Part shown: positions 48,381 through 58,646 of the stretch, one piece after another | How the letters are laid out: every line of letters begins with the position of its first letter | How positions within the stretch are numbered: position 1 is the stretch's first letter | Assembly (NCBI GenBank): GCA_002706085.1 | Contig: PAJO01000054.1 | Location: 1-64,000, forward strand | Length of the DNA: 64,000 bases | Origin: Alcanivoracaceae bacterium | GTDB taxonomy: Bacteria > Pseudomonadota > Gammaproteobacteria > Pseudomonadales > Alcanivoracaceae | Direction of reading: 5' to 3' | The notes under the pieces: model-generated | Databases searched by the model: none | Seen by the model: only the letters and a program-made list of their open reading frames with translations | Told to the model about the DNA's origin: nothing | Made by a program: the position numbers and the translations under genes

Positions 48381-48965
48381 TCAGCGGAACAGAGTGGGAG
48401 CCAGTAGCTCCCATTGGGCGGGCCAGTCCTGGCTGGGTTTCTGTTTGAAGCTGGAGCGAACGAACTGGGCAATGCGGCCTTCCACCGCGGCCAGTAGCAA
48501 GTTGGCGGTAATTGTGGGTGTGGCCTGGGTGCGAAGCCCTTCCTTGAATTCCGCGTCACGTAATATCTGCTTGAGCTGGGCCTCCACGCGGTCGTAGAAC
48601 TGCTGGATACGCTGGTGCAGGCGCTCGTTTTCACCGGCAAGGGCGTCACCGGTGAGCAATCGGGTAATGCCCGGGTTGCGCTCGGTGAAGGCCAGCATCA
48701 GTGCGAGAATCTGCTCTACCTGACTGGCGGCACTGCCGTCTTCGGTGATGCGATTGATCCGCGAGAAAATCGCTTCTTCAATGAAGCTGATCAGCCCTTC
48801 GAACATTTTCGCCTTGCTGGGAAAATGCCGGTACAGGGCCGCCTCGGAGACACCCACTTCGCGGGCCAGCCCGGCGGTGGTAATCCGCCCTCCGGGTTCG
48901 GCTTCCAGCATGTGGGCGAGCGACTGCAGGATCTGCTCTTTGCGAGACGGTTTCTTGTCGGTCAT
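48381..48965 (-). CDS. slmA: Nucleoid occlusion factor SlmA (TetR family)
   Basis: 194 aa from ATG 48965. DNA-binding helix-turn-helix ITTAGLAREVGVSEAALYRH; body segments AKMFEGLISFIEEAIFSRI and RLLTGDALAGENERLHQRI are typical SlmA. It binds SBS sites and blocks FtsZ over the nucleoid. Located next to argB-algC-dut-coaBC as in other gammaproteobacteria. Confidence 0.95.
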   Translation of the reverse strand: MTDKKPSRKEQILQSLAHMLEAEPGGRITTAGLAREVGVSEAALYRHFPSKAKMFEGLISFIEEAIFSRINRITEDGSAASQVEQILALMLAFTERNPGITRLLTGDALAGENERLHQRIQQFYDRVEAQLKQILRDAEFKEGLRTQATPTITANLLLAAVEGRIAQFVRSSFKQKPSQDWPAQWELLAPTLFR

Positions 48966-48984
48966 GAATCGTCGTTCCCGTTTT

Positions 48985-49085
48985 AAGCGGCAAGCAACAA
49001 GTTTCAAGCTGCACGCGAGTGTGGCTGAGAGGTATATCACATGCCGTGCTCGCGCCCAACGCCCCTTGGCTTGTTGCTGCGGTTT
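48985..49085. repeat. Heptad element upstream of slmA
   Basis: Arm 48985-49018 (GCAAGCA, ACAAGTT, TCAAGCT, GCACGCG) and a partial inverted arm near 49062-49082 (TTGGCTTGTTGCTGC). It lies in the 366 bp gap between slmA and argB, which contains no gene and two elements of the family. Confidence 0.5.
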
Positions 49086-49144
49086 GTTGTGTGTGTTGTA
49101 GCGGCTCTTTGCCTGTCATCAAGCGGCAATCCCCTTTGCCGCAG

Positions 49145-49330
49145 AAAAAGCTGCAAGCTTCAAGCTACAAGGCGCGGGCCCGGTGTTTTGTTTTTCCACC
49201 GCCCTGCCCGCGGCTGAACTATTAATCGCGGGCAGGGCGCGAATCAGACGAGAGGCCCTTATCCGCGTTGTAGCTTGAAGCTTGTAGCTGCTTTTCCTCA
49301 CAGCTGACAGCTCAAAGCTCGCAGCTGCTT
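49145..49330. repeat. Heptad-arm inverted element downstream of argB
   Basis: Left arm 49145-49178 (CTGCAAG, CTTCAAG, CTACAAG words, then GCGCGGG) and right arm 49263-49330 reading TAGCTTG, AAGCTTG, TAGCTGC and further AGCT words up to the argB stop. The core contains a GCCCTGCCCGCG...CGCGGGCAGGGC hairpin (49201-49238) and AGACGAGAGGCC (49246-49257), shared with the element at 33576-33816. Confidence 0.65.
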
Positions 49331-49331
49331 T

Positions 49332-50309
<978 letters not shown>

Positions 50310-50354
50310 TTATACGGGAAAAACCGCAGTTTCGCGTTGCCCGGAACGGTGCCT

Positions 50355-52754
50355 CTAGAACGGCACATCCAGGCTGTCGTCAACGGCTTTCAGGTGGTTG
50401 CGGAATTGGGTCTTGACCCGTTGCAGGGCTTCCTCATCGCGACCTTCAAAGCGGGCGACCAGTGAGGCAGTGGTGTTGGAGGCTCGCACCAGGCCCCAGC
50501 CATCCGGGAAGTCCACGCGAAGTCCATCAATGGTAGTGGGGCGGCCGCCGGCAAATTGTTCGGCGCGGGCGCTAAGCGCATCCACGAGCTTGAACTTGTT
50601 GTCTTCCGACACCTCGATGTAGAGGGCGGGCGTGGTGATCCCGGTCTTCAGGCCGGCAAAGACCTGGCTGGCAGAGTCATCGAGTAGCGACAGGATTTCC
50701 AGCAAGCGACAGCCGGCATACATGCCGTCATCGCAGCCAAACCAGCGATCCGCAAAAAAGATGTGGCCGCTGATTTCACCGGCCAGTGGGGCGCCGGTTT
50801 CTTTCATCTTGGCCTTGATCAGGGAATGTCCGGTCTTGTACATCATCGGACGGCCGCCGCTCTTGCGGATGATAGCCGGCAGGGCGCGGCTGCATTTCAC
50901 GTCGAACAGGATGTCGGCGCCCGGGGTGCGACCGAGCAGGTCGCGGGCGAACAACATCAGCAGGCGGTCAGGCCAGATAATCTCGCCCCGGTTGGTGACC
51001 ACGGCAACCCGGTCGCCATCGCCATCGAAGGCCAGGCCGAGATCCAGCTGTTCCTGTTGAACAATGCGCACCAGATCTTGCAGGTTGTCCGGGTTGCCCG
51101 GGTCCGGGGCGTGGTTGGGGAAGTTGCCGTCGATATCGGTGTATAGCGGCGTGACTTCGCAGCCCAGCTGGGTGAACAGGCGCGGCGCCAGCTCGCCGGT
51201 GGCGCCATTACCGCAATCGATGGCGATCTTCAGTGGTCGGGCCAGCACGATGTCGTTGACCACGTCGTTCAGGTAGCGGTCGGTAATGTCGCGTTGTTCT
51301 TCCTTGCCGCGGCCCTCCGAGAAGTCCCCTGACCTGATGCGTTCCTTGATCGCCTGAATACGGTCGCCAAACAGGGTTTCGCCATTGATGACGATTTTCA
51401 TGCCGTTGTGGGACGGGGGGTTATGACTGCCGGTGACCATGATGCCAGTCTGGGTTTCCAGCACCTCGGTGGCGTAGTAGAGCACCGGGCTGGGCACCAG
51501 GCCCAGATCGATGACGTCACGACCGGCTTCCAGCAACCCCTTGATCAGGGAACGGGTCAGCTCCGGGCTGGACAGGCGGCCATCGCGAGCCACCAGCACG
51601 GTTTGCTGGCCAGCGTCACTGGCTTCGGTGCCGATAGCCCGGCCCAGCAGATAGGCGGCCTGGGCGGTAAGGGTGACGCCAGCGACACCGCGGATGTCGT
51701 AAGCGCGGAAAATTTCCTCCGGCAGGGCATCGGTTTGCTGGTCGTCGGTGAGCAGGATGCCGTCGTCCACCTCTTCGGCGATCTCCATGGCGGCGGCCTC
51801 GGGAGCCTTACGGGCCTTGCGTACCCCGGCGCGCTCGCGCACTTTCTCTACGGTCTTGGCGTGGGCGGCATTGACGGTCTGGAAGATGCCGAAATGGAAA
51901 TGGTTTCGGGCGGTGACGCCGGGCTGGCGGGCCAACTCATCGCTGTAGCGAATCAGCTCGGCGGCATCCTGGCGCAAGGCGCGGGCCAGTAACCGGTTGA
52001 CGACCAGTGTGGCGACCAGAAGCAGTACTACCGACAGTGCAATAGCGCCGGTGGCCAGCACAATCAATTGGCTGTCAGCCCGTGGCAGGGTCACGGTGGC
52101 GCTGATGGTGCCCGCAGACGCGGTGCTGCGAGCGCCCCCTGCTGTCTGGTGGTTGCTAAAAATTTGTGTGTTGCCGAACTTGATGTCCAACTGTGAACCG
52201 TCAGGCAGGGCGGCACCGACCAGCGTCGCCAGCGATTTCAGGGAGCGGGTCAGCAGCAGGGTGCCGTTCTGGTTCTTGGTTGCACGGGCGATGACCAGTT
52301 CCGGGGGCTGCCCGGCGATGACCACGGGTGCCGGTTGCTGGCCAAGACGTACTTCCTTGAGAAGTTCCTGGGCGGTATAGCTGAACTGGCTGGTGTCAGC
52401 GCCCCGGCGGGGAACCAGCACCAGGGTAGCGTCCGGCTGCCAGAGATGGGGGGAGGCATTGAATTGCTTCAGGGTGTTGTTCGCCAGGGCGTTTTCGACT
52501 TCCGGTCGCTCGGCGAGCAGATCGAGCTGGGTGCTGGCCTCGTTAACTACCCCCTGTACCTGATTGGCGATGGCGGCGGCCAGGGCAGTGGCCTGGCTTT
52601 GTTCCAGGGCCTGTTTTTCGTTGCCACTCTGGTAGACGAACAGGCCGCCGATGCTCAGCACGATGACCACCACGCCGGTGATCATCAGCGGCAAGATATG
52701 TTTCATGGCGCTGACCACCATCGGTTTGTCGTCGTTATTCTTCTTTTTTCCCAT
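50355..52754 (-). CDS. algC: Phosphomannomutase/phosphoglucomutase AlgC with membrane-anchored N-terminal extension
   Basis: 799 aa. Residues about 345-799 are the mutase: EIFRAYDIRGVAG, TGSHNPPSHNGMK with phospho-Ser S443, metal loop FDGDGDR, sugar-binding GEISGHIFF and phosphate-binding RASNTTASL. Residues 1-340 add a cytoplasmic stub, TM helix 20-40, a periplasmic domain (about 45-225), TM helix 230-253 and a HAMP/linker-like part. Such long forms occur in Pseudomonas and relatives. Makes Man-1-P and Glc-1-P for LPS and exopolysaccharide; the periplasmic domain may sense something. Confidence 0.93.
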   Translation of the reverse strand: MGKKKNNDDKPMVVSAMKHILPLMITGVVVIVLSIGGLFVYQSGNEKQALEQSQATALAAAIANQVQGVVNEASTQLDLLAERPEVENALANNTLKQFNASPHLWQPDATLVLVPRRGADTSQFSYTAQELLKEVRLGQQPAPVVIAGQPPELVIARATKNQNGTLLLTRSLKSLATLVGAALPDGSQLDIKFGNTQIFSNHQTAGGARSTASAGTISATVTLPRADSQLIVLATGAIALSVVLLLVATLVVNRLLARALRQDAAELIRYSDELARQPGVTARNHFHFGIFQTVNAAHAKTVEKVRERAGVRKARKAPEAAAMEIAEEVDDGILLTDDQQTDALPEEIFRAYDIRGVAGVTLTAQAAYLLGRAIGTEASDAGQQTVLVARDGRLSSPELTRSLIKGLLEAGRDVIDLGLVPSPVLYYATEVLETQTGIMVTGSHNPPSHNGMKIVINGETLFGDRIQAIKERIRSGDFSEGRGKEEQRDITDRYLNDVVNDIVLARPLKIAIDCGNGATGELAPRLFTQLGCEVTPLYTDIDGNFPNHAPDPGNPDNLQDLVRIVQQEQLDLGLAFDGDGDRVAVVTNRGEIIWPDRLLMLFARDLLGRTPGADILFDVKCSRALPAIIRKSGGRPMMYKTGHSLIKAKMKETGAPLAGEISGHIFFADRWFGCDDGMYAGCRLLEILSLLDDSASQVFAGLKTGITTPALYIEVSEDNKFKLVDALSARAEQFAGGRPTTIDGLRVDFPDGWGLVRASNTTASLVARFEGRDEEALQRVKTQFRNHLKAVDDSLDVPF

Positions 52755-52792
52755 TATCCCCTCCGCAAACCCGTCTCTTATGGACGTTGTTT

Positions 52793-53245
52793 TTAATGGC
52801 GGCCGCTGTGGCCAAAGCCCCCGCTTCCCCTTTCGCTGGAGCTGAAATTGTCGACCTGTTCGAGCTCAACTTGCATGACCGGGACGATCACCAATTGGGC
52901 AATACGCTCACCGGGCTCGATGGTGAAGGGCTGCTGCCCGCGATTCCAGCAGGATACCATCAGTTCGCCCTGATAATCGGAGTCGATCAGCCCTACCAGA
53001 TTGCCAAGCACAATGCCGTGTTTGTGGCCCAGCCCGGAGCGAGGCAGGATCATGCCGGCGAAGCCCGGGTCACTGATATGGATGGACATGCCGGTAGGCA
53101 GCAGCTGGGTATCGCCGGGGGCCAGTGTCAGGGGTTCCTTGACCATGGCACGCAGGTCCAGGCCGGCCGAGCCGTCGGTGGCGTAATGAGGCAAAGGGAT
53201 GCTGTCGCCAAGGCGGGGGTCCAGAACCCGGTACTGCAGTTTCAT
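52793..53245 (-). CDS. dut: dUTP diphosphatase
   Basis: 150 aa homotrimer subunit hydrolysing dUTP to dUMP. All five motifs are visible: [39 protein letters not shown] and the flexible C-terminal RGSGGFG that closes the active site. Start ATG 53245. Between coaBC and algC on the same strand. Confidence 0.97.
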   Translation of the reverse strand: MKLQYRVLDPRLGDSIPLPHYATDGSAGLDLRAMVKEPLTLAPGDTQLLPTGMSIHISDPGFAGMILPRSGLGHKHGIVLGNLVGLIDSDYQGELMVSCWNRGQQPFTIEPGERIAQLVIVPVMQVELEQVDNFSSSERGSGGFGHSGRH

Positions 53246-53267
53246 TGGTGTGTCCTTGTGGTTGGAT

Positions 53268-54467
53268 TCAGTCTTTATACCGGATCGCAATCAGTTCAAT
53301 AAGCTGTTTGGCGATTTGTGTCTTGGACGCCAGTGGCAGCACCTTGTGGCCGCCGGGCCAGATTACTGTGAGGGCATTGTTGTCGCTGTTGAATCCCACG
53401 TTGCTGCCAGAGACGTCGTTGGTGGCAATCATGTCCAGTTTCTTGTTGACCAGCTTGCCCTGGGCATAGGCCATGACATCCTGGGTCTCGGCGGCAAACC
53501 CGACGGTAAAGGGGCGCTGATCGTGCTCAGCCACAGAGGCAACGATGTCCGGGTTTTTCACCAGCGTCAGGTGAATTTCTTCGGTGGATTTCTTGATCTT
53601 GTGATCGGCCGTTACGGTGGGGCGGTAGTCGGCTACGGCGGCGGTGGCGATAAAGACGTCGCAGCCGGTTTCGACTACCTTCATGCAGGTCTCGTACATA
53701 TCCACTGCGCGTACCACATCAATGCGGTCCACCCGGTTGGGTGTGGGCAGATTGACCGGGCCGGCAATCAGGGTCACGCGAGCGCCAGCTTCGGCGGCGG
53801 CCTCTGCCAGCGCAAAGCCCATTTTTCCTGAGCTCTTGTTGGTGATATAGCGCACCGGGTCGATGGCTTCCCGGGTGGGGCCGGCGGTAATGACCACGTG
53901 CTTGCCAGTGAGCAGGGAGTAATCGAATACCTCGGCGGCCTGCTGGATGATCTCCAGAGGTTCCAGCATGCGCCCTGCGCCCACATCACCACAGGCCTGG
54001 CTGCCGGAACCGGGGCCGAAAACGTGAATACCTTTCTCTTGCAGGATCAGCAGGTTCTTCTGGGTGCTGGTGTCTGCCCACATTTGCTGGTTCATGGCCG
54101 GAGCGATGGCAATGGGGGCGCCCGTCGCCAGGCAGAGCGTGGAGAGCAGGTCGTTACCGTGGCCATGGGCAAGGCGCGCCATGAAGTTGGCGGAGGCCGG
54201 AGCGATCAGTACCAGGTCGGCCCAGCGGGCCAGCTCGATATGGCCCATGGCGGCCTCGGCGGCCGGGTCCAGCAGGGTAGTGTGGACCGGGTGGCCGGAC
54301 AGGGCCTGCATGGTCAGCGGGGTAATGAACTCGCAGGCGCCCTGGGTCATCACAACCCGGACCTGGGCGCCCGCGTCCTGCAGGCGGCGAACCAGATCGG
54401 CGGCCTTGTAGGCGGCGATGCCACCGGTGACTCCCAGAAGGATGCGCTTGTTGACCAGACGTTGCAT
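53268..54467 (-). CDS. coaBC: Bifunctional phosphopantothenoylcysteine decarboxylase/synthetase
   Basis: 399 aa CoA biosynthesis enzyme from ATG 54467. N-terminal flavin decarboxylase (CoaC): [37 protein letters not shown] and PAMNQQMW. C-terminal synthetase (CoaB) from about residue 190: [20 protein letters not shown] and [10 protein letters not shown]. 22 bp upstream of dut, same operon. Confidence 0.96.
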   Translation of the reverse strand: MQRLVNKRILLGVTGGIAAYKAADLVRRLQDAGAQVRVVMTQGACEFITPLTMQALSGHPVHTTLLDPAAEAAMGHIELARWADLVLIAPASANFMARLAHGHGNDLLSTLCLATGAPIAIAPAMNQQMWADTSTQKNLLILQEKGIHVFGPGSGSQACGDVGAGRMLEPLEIIQQAAEVFDYSLLTGKHVVITAGPTREAIDPVRYITNKSSGKMGFALAEAAAEAGARVTLIAGPVNLPTPNRVDRIDVVRAVDMYETCMKVVETGCDVFIATAAVADYRPTVTADHKIKKSTEEIHLTLVKNPDIVASVAEHDQRPFTVGFAAETQDVMAYAQGKLVNKKLDMIATNDVSGSNVGFNSDNNALTVIWPGGHKVLPLASKTQIAKQLIELIAIRYKD

Positions 54468-54563
54468 GCAAAAACCCTTAATGGCTGACGGCAATCATGG
54501 CAAATCTCTCCTGCCACGGAGCCCGCGGACGGCGAATAATTCAGGCGCATAGGGTAGCACTAA

Positions 54564-54586
54564 GGGGAGTCCTAAGGGACTCCCCG
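54564..54586 (-). terminator. Hairpin downstream of the PilJ-N gene
   Basis: GGGGAGTCC-TAAG-GGACTCCCC, 9 bp stem, placed just after the stop at 54601. No T-run on either side, so a Rho-independent terminator is only possible, not certain. Confidence 0.45.
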
Positions 54587-54600
54587 CAAAACCGGTCAGT

Positions 54601-55386
54601 TCAGCGTGGCTTCTGCTGCATGAGATCCTGGTACTGAAAGGTAATGGCATCCATACGCGAGAGGATGGAATCGGTGGTCACCGCGATCACAGTGGGGACA
54701 TAACGGCCGCTGTCTTCCAGCTGGAAGCCGGTGCGCGAGAAATCCCATTGATTGCGTACTCGCTGCAGGGCGTCGCGCAGGGCAGCGGTATTGCTGGGGT
54801 AGGTTTCCAGCTCGTTCAGGGAGCGGTCGAACAGGGTGATGGCGTCATCCAGTTCCTGTTTCAGGTTGTCAGAGCGGACCCGCCAGGCGCGGGCGACATA
54901 CACCTTGGCGATCTTCTGCGACAGCATGCGCTGGCGGCCGGAGAGGTTGACCAGCCGGGCGCTGTCGATCCCGGAGTGGGCTTCGATGGCCTTGACCACG
55001 TCGTCGCAGGCTTTCAGTAGCGCCAGGTTGTCTTCCATCAGCAGGGAGGCACTGGTCTTGCTGGGCGCGCTGATGATGCGCAGCCGGTGCGGCAGCCACA
55101 GGGCTTCCACCGTATCCAGTTTGCTGTCGATGGCCGCTGTGGGGCTGTAGTCCCGCAGTGTGATCAGCTGTTCTTCAAACAAGGCAACGGCTTCGTCCAG
55201 TTGCCGTTGGGCCTTGTCGGTCTGGATCTCGGCGCCGATCAGCAGGTGATTCTTCATCATGCGCTGGGTCAGCATGCGTTGACGGCCGGAAATGTTTACC
55301 GCTTCGGCGTCGCTGAGTGCCATGACTGGCACAGGCGTAAGCAAGGGCAAGAGCAAGGCAACAAGCGGAAGGATCAGGCGTTTCAT
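54601..55386 (-). CDS. Periplasmic protein with two PilJ-type N-terminal sensor repeats
   Basis: 261 aa with a signal peptide (to about residue 23, MALS). Two copies of the type IV pili methyl-accepting transducer N-terminal motif: NISGRQRMLTQRMMKNHLL (about 31-50) and NLSGRQRMLSQKIAKVYVA (about 145-165), each starting a long helix. No membrane, HAMP or signalling domain follows, unlike PilJ or NarX-type sensors. It would be a free periplasmic helical sensor or binding protein; ligand unknown. Confidence 0.8.
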   Translation of the reverse strand: MKRLILPLVALLLPLLTPVPVMALSDAEAVNISGRQRMLTQRMMKNHLLIGAEIQTDKAQRQLDEAVALFEEQLITLRDYSPTAAIDSKLDTVEALWLPHRLRIISAPSKTSASLLMEDNLALLKACDDVVKAIEAHSGIDSARLVNLSGRQRMLSQKIAKVYVARAWRVRSDNLKQELDDAITLFDRSLNELETYPSNTAALRDALQRVRNQWDFSRTGFQLEDSGRYVPTVIAVTTDSILSRMDAITFQYQDLMQQKPR

Positions 55387-55576
55387 GGCGGTGTCTCGTG
55401 CTGTTGTTGTTGGGACGGTGATTGCGGGTCAGGGAGCAAAGACTGGGCCAGCAGCTGTTTGCATTAGAAATCAATAGGTTGCTGAATTGTCAGGGGCTGG
55501 GCGTACGGTTTTGGCGCGCTCGGGGTGCTCTCGTCTGGTGCAAAAGGTTTCATTTTGATCAATTCAGGGGAGTGCG

Positions 55577-56251
55577 ATGGCGATTACCGACTGGCCGGCG
55601 GATGAGCGGCCCAGAGAGAAACTGCTGAGCCGGGGGGCCGAGTCGTTGAGTGATGCCGAGCTGCTGGCGATCTTTCTGCGTACCGGGCAGCAGGGCATAA
55701 CGGCGGTGGACCTGGCCCGCCAGCAGCTGGCGGCAGGTGGTGGCTTGCGGGCAATGCTGGACAGCAGTCCGGAAGTGATGGCGCGGCTGCCGGGCATGGG
55801 CTCGGCCCGGCGTGCACTGCTACTGGCGGCGCTGGAGCTGGGGCGACGTTATCTGGCCGAGCCACTGGAGCGTGGCATGCCACTGGATAATCCGGACAAG
55901 GCGGGGCAGTTGCTGACGGCTCGCCTGCGTGGTTTGCCCTATGAGGTCTTTGCTTGCCTGTTTCTCGATAACAAGCATCGCCTGATTGCCTTCGAAAAGC
56001 TGTTTCAGGGCACCATTGATGCCGCGGCGGTGTATCCCCGTGAAGTGGTGCGCCGTGCCATGGAACTCAACGCCGCGGCGGTGATCCTGTCGCACAACCA
56101 CCCTTCCGGGGTCGCCGAACCGAGCCAGGCGGACCACGCCATTACCAGGCGGTTGGTCGACGCTCTGGGGCTGGTGGATATCCGCGTGCTGGATCATCTG
56201 GTGATCGGGGATGGCGGCTGGGTCTCGCTGGCCTCCCGGGGAGCGGTGTAG
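55577..56251 (+). CDS. radC: RadC family JAMM/MPN-type protein
   Basis: 224 aa. UPF0758 N-terminal helix-hairpin part ([33 protein letters not shown]) and the metal-binding JAMM motif [19 protein letters not shown]. Despite the name its role in repair is unproven. In related genomes it is near rpmB; here a RAYT gene with REPs separates the two. Confidence 0.95.
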   Translation: MAITDWPADERPREKLLSRGAESLSDAELLAIFLRTGQQGITAVDLARQQLAAGGGLRAMLDSSPEVMARLPGMGSARRALLLAALELGRRYLAEPLERGMPLDNPDKAGQLLTARLRGLPYEVFACLFLDNKHRLIAFEKLFQGTIDAAAVYPREVVRRAMELNAAAVILSHNHPSGVAEPSQADHAITRRLVDALGLVDIRVLDHLVIGDGGWVSLASRGAV

Positions 56252-56274
56252 GCAGGTGGTGAGCGGCGGAGATC

Positions 56275-56339
56275 GGCTTACGCCGATTTCCGCCCTACAC
56301 GCCCGGCACAAGCCCGTAGGGCGGAAATCGGCGTAAGCC
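56275..56339. repeat. REP inverted pair of a second class upstream of RAYT 2
   Basis: GGCTTACGCCGATTTCCGCCC-TAC (56275-56298) and its exact reverse complement at 56316-56339, each able to fold on itself (GGCGGAnATCGGC). The outer word GTAG is the known RAYT recognition type. This class shares no sequence with the GTGGGAGC REPs elsewhere in the window. Confidence 0.85.
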
Positions 56340-56374
56340 AATCTCCGCCATTCAAAAGCAATTAGGAGGCAAGG

Positions 56375-56851
56375 ATGCCCAATTATCGTAGAAACTATGT
56401 GCCTGGAGGGTGCTACTTCTTTACCGTGAATCTGGCTGACCGCAGCCAAGACCTGCTGATTCGCCACTGGCCGCTCTTGCGGCAAACTATACAGGCTGTG
56501 CGAGTCGACCGGCCCTTCCGGTTGGATGCTCTGGTGGTCATGCCCGATCACCTGCATGCCGTATGGACCTTGCCGGAGCATGATGCGGATTTCTCTAGCC
56601 GTTGGCGCGCCATCAAAAGCCGTTTCAGCAAGGCGCTGAGGGTTGAGGAGGCTGTTTGGCAGCGCCGCTTCAGGGAGCATACCTTGAAGGATGAAGCCAG
56701 TTATCGCCGGCATGTGGATTATGTGCACCTGAATCCGGTGAAACATGGATATGTGAGCAAGATACAGGATTGGCACTTCTCCACGTTTCATCAGTATGTA
56801 GAGAAAGGACTCTATGCGCCGGATTGGATGGGGAGGCATCCGCTGGGGTAG
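56375..56851 (+). mobile_element. REP-associated tyrosine transposase (RAYT 2)
   Basis: 158 aa Y1/HUH transposase. N-terminus PNYRRNYVPGGCYFFTVNL; HUH pair in VMPDHLHAVWTLP; catalytic Tyr in HVDYVHLNPVKHGYV. It starts at ATG 56375 after TTAGGAGG. Different subgroup from RAYT 1 by sequence, with its own REP pair upstream. Intact frame. Lies between radC and rpmB. Confidence 0.9.
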
Positions 56852-57076
56852 GGCAGGGATTGCTCTCTGCACTCACCCCTTTGGGGCAAGCCCTGCGGCC
56901 CTGCGCTTCGCTTTGGATCTCCGCCGGGTTTGTGGCGGCTATCGTAACCCATTGAATGTTGGTGAATCCGGGCGCGAATCCAAGATAGCGCTTGAATCCT
57001 GACCAGCGTACTGGTATAAAACGCGCCTTTTCCGGGGCTCTACCGTCCCCCGCAAGAAGATTTACGGAGCAAGACA

Positions 57077-57313
57077 ATGTCCAAAGTTTGCCAGGTGACC
57101 GGTAAGCGCCCTGTAACGGGCAACAACATTTCGCATTCGCACATCAAAACCAAGCGTCGTTTTGAGCCGAATCTGCATCATCACCGTTTCTGGGTTGAGT
57201 CCGAGAAGCGTTTCGTTCGCCTGCGCGTCAGCTCCAAGGGCATGCGCATTATCGACAAGAAAGGCATCGATTCCGTTCTGGCGGAAATCCGTGCCCGCGG
57301 CGAACGCGTTTAA
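57077..57313 (+). CDS. rpmB: 50S ribosomal protein L28
   Basis: 78 aa, standard length: [20 protein letters not shown] and [19 protein letters not shown] are invariant. GGAG precedes the ATG. Followed by rpmG 22 bp later. The 225 bp upstream carry its promoter and no other gene. Confidence 0.98.
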   Translation: MSKVCQVTGKRPVTGNNISHSHIKTKRRFEPNLHHHRFWVESEKRFVRLRVSSKGMRIIDKKGIDSVLAEIRARGERV

Positions 57314-57335
57314 GACTGAATTAAGGAGTTAACCC

Positions 57336-57503
57336 ATGGCTGGTCCGATTCGCGAAAAGATTCGTCTGGTGTCCTCTGCGGGCACTGGTCATTTCTACAC
57401 CACCACCAAGAACAAGCGTCTCCATCCCGAAAAGATGGAAACCAAGAAGTACGATCCGGTTGTGCGCAAGCACGTTGCCTACAAGGAAGCCAAGATCAAG
57501 TAA
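57336..57503 (+). CDS. rpmG: 50S ribosomal protein L33
   Basis: 55 aa ([20 protein letters not shown] ... [11 protein letters not shown]), found by reading downstream of rpmB. AAGGAG lies before the ATG at 57336. It has no CxxC pairs, so it is the zinc-free (C-minus) paralogue. Operon rpmB-rpmG ends at the terminator 35 bp later. Confidence 0.98.
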   Translation: MAGPIREKIRLVSSAGTGHFYTTTKNKRLHPEKMETKKYDPVVRKHVAYKEAKIK

Positions 57504-57538
57504 CTTGATCGTTGGTGTTCCACCTGGCATACGGACGG

Positions 57539-57567
57539 AAAAACCCGGGCAGCGCCCGGGTTTTTTT
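57539..57567 (+). terminator. Intrinsic terminator after rpmG
   Basis: AACCCGGGC-AGC-GCCCGGGTT followed by seven T: strong Rho-independent terminator closing the rpmBG operon. Confidence 0.95.
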
Positions 57568-57649
57568 ATGTCTTAATTCCTGCCTTTCCTTTCTTTGTCT
57601 ATTGCCGTTGTTTCCCTGCCTGCTAAATCGCTGACACCGCTTGATGAAA

Positions 57650-57671
57650 AATGTGACATGTGTCACATTTT
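57650..57671. promoter_or_regulatory. Perfect CRP/Vfr-type palindrome upstream of the Tad locus
   Basis: AATGTGACATGTGTCACATT contains TGTGA-N6-TCACA (57652-57667) with further A/T symmetry outside, identical at all ten core positions to the cAMP receptor protein consensus. It lies between the rpmG terminator and flp, about 220 bp before the flp ATG. The rest of the 383 bp gap shows no gene. Binding by a Vfr/CRP protein is a prediction. Confidence 0.65.
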
Positions 57672-57886
57672 GAAATGCTACCGCTTGTCGCCAAGATGCC
57701 TCCAATTAGCGCCAGGTTGCCCATGACACTTGAGATTGGGGGCGGTTAGGCGTGTTATTGATTCAGCTACATAAAGTAAACGGACTGTTGCTTGTAGCTT
57801 TCACGATACGCGAATAGCATTCGTTTGTGGGTTCATATTTGCGCATATGGCGCGTGGTTTCATAGGGAAATGACGGGAGAGTAGTT

Positions 57887-58114
57887 ATGAACAGCCTCAA
57901 CACGTTTTGTCAGGGCCTGATGGCCCGTTTGTATGCCCGCTCCAGTGGTGGTGCGCGTAAACAGCGCGGTGCCAGCGCCCTAGAATATATTGTGCTGGCA
58001 GCAGCACTGATCATCATCATTGGGGTTGCTGTTGCGAATGGGGCAGGCGATGCCTTGACGGGCGCTTTCACGGACTTGTTCTCCGATGCAGCGGCCGGGG
58101 GCGGCGAAGGCTGA
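57887..58114 (+). CDS. flp: Flp-type type IVb pilin
   Basis: 75 aa major pilin of the Tad pilus. A basic leader ends at G28; the mature protein would start ASALEYIVLAAALIIIIGVA, with the Glu at +5 and Tyr at +6 of Flp pilins, followed by the hydrophobic helix. Ribosome site GGGAGAG. First gene of the Tad cluster, with its own promoter region. The prepilin peptidase (TadV) is not in the window. Confidence 0.92.
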   Translation: MNSLNTFCQGLMARLYARSSGGARKQRGASALEYIVLAAALIIIIGVAVANGAGDALTGAFTDLFSDAAAGGGEG

Positions 58115-58136
58115 TCCATCAGCCGGGCGTCTTCCC

Positions 58137-58586
58137 ATGAATGGCCGTCAACGACAGGTCGGTGCCGTTGCACTGGAATTCCTCATGCTGTTCCCGTTTG
58201 TGGTGGCCATGCTCTATGGCTCGGCGGTGTACGGCCTGACCTTTTTTGCCCAATACCGGATGCAGAGCGCGGTGGACGATGCCGTGGAAACCGCGCTGTA
58301 CCTTGACCGTTCCCGATTTGAAGACAACCTCGGCGGTGCCGTGACCACCCGTGCCAACAGTGCGTTGGCGGCGCTGGTGGCGCGGTTGCCGCCCAGTCTT
58401 CGTGGTCTGGATACCAGTGCCGCTTGTGCGCTGGAGACTCTGGGCGGGATCGAAATGTTGCACTGCCGTCTGGTCTATCCGAATTATCGGTCCAATCCGG
58501 TTGTGCCGGCGTTGGATTTTGGCATGCTGGGGGCATTCCCGCCGCTGCCTGCGCAGCTGGATGTGGATGCAAGGGCCGCTTTCTAA
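58137..58586 (+). CDS. TadE/TadG-like pseudopilin
   Basis: 149 aa from ATG 58137. The prepilin-like site is VG/AVALEFLMLFPFVVAML (cleavage after G9, Glu at +5), then a periplasmic domain with two cysteines (SAACALETL, MLHCRLVYP). Typical TadE/F-like minor pseudopilin. It lies 22 bp after flp, before cpaB. Confidence 0.8.
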   Translation: MNGRQRQVGAVALEFLMLFPFVVAMLYGSAVYGLTFFAQYRMQSAVDDAVETALYLDRSRFEDNLGGAVTTRANSALAALVARLPPSLRGLDTSAACALETLGGIEMLHCRLVYPNYRSNPVVPALDFGMLGAFPPLPAQLDVDARAAF

Positions 58587-58646
58587 CCGAAGGCAAGAAC
58601 GGCCCGGCATAACAAACAGAACAGACACGGATGTTCCGGAGCGAAC

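Noticed and set aside
56851-57077. tRNA or small RNA gene in the gap before rpmB
   Set aside because: No cloverleaf or T-loop GTTCRANYC-type sequence found in this or the other gaps by eye; only promoter-like DNA and repeat remnants.
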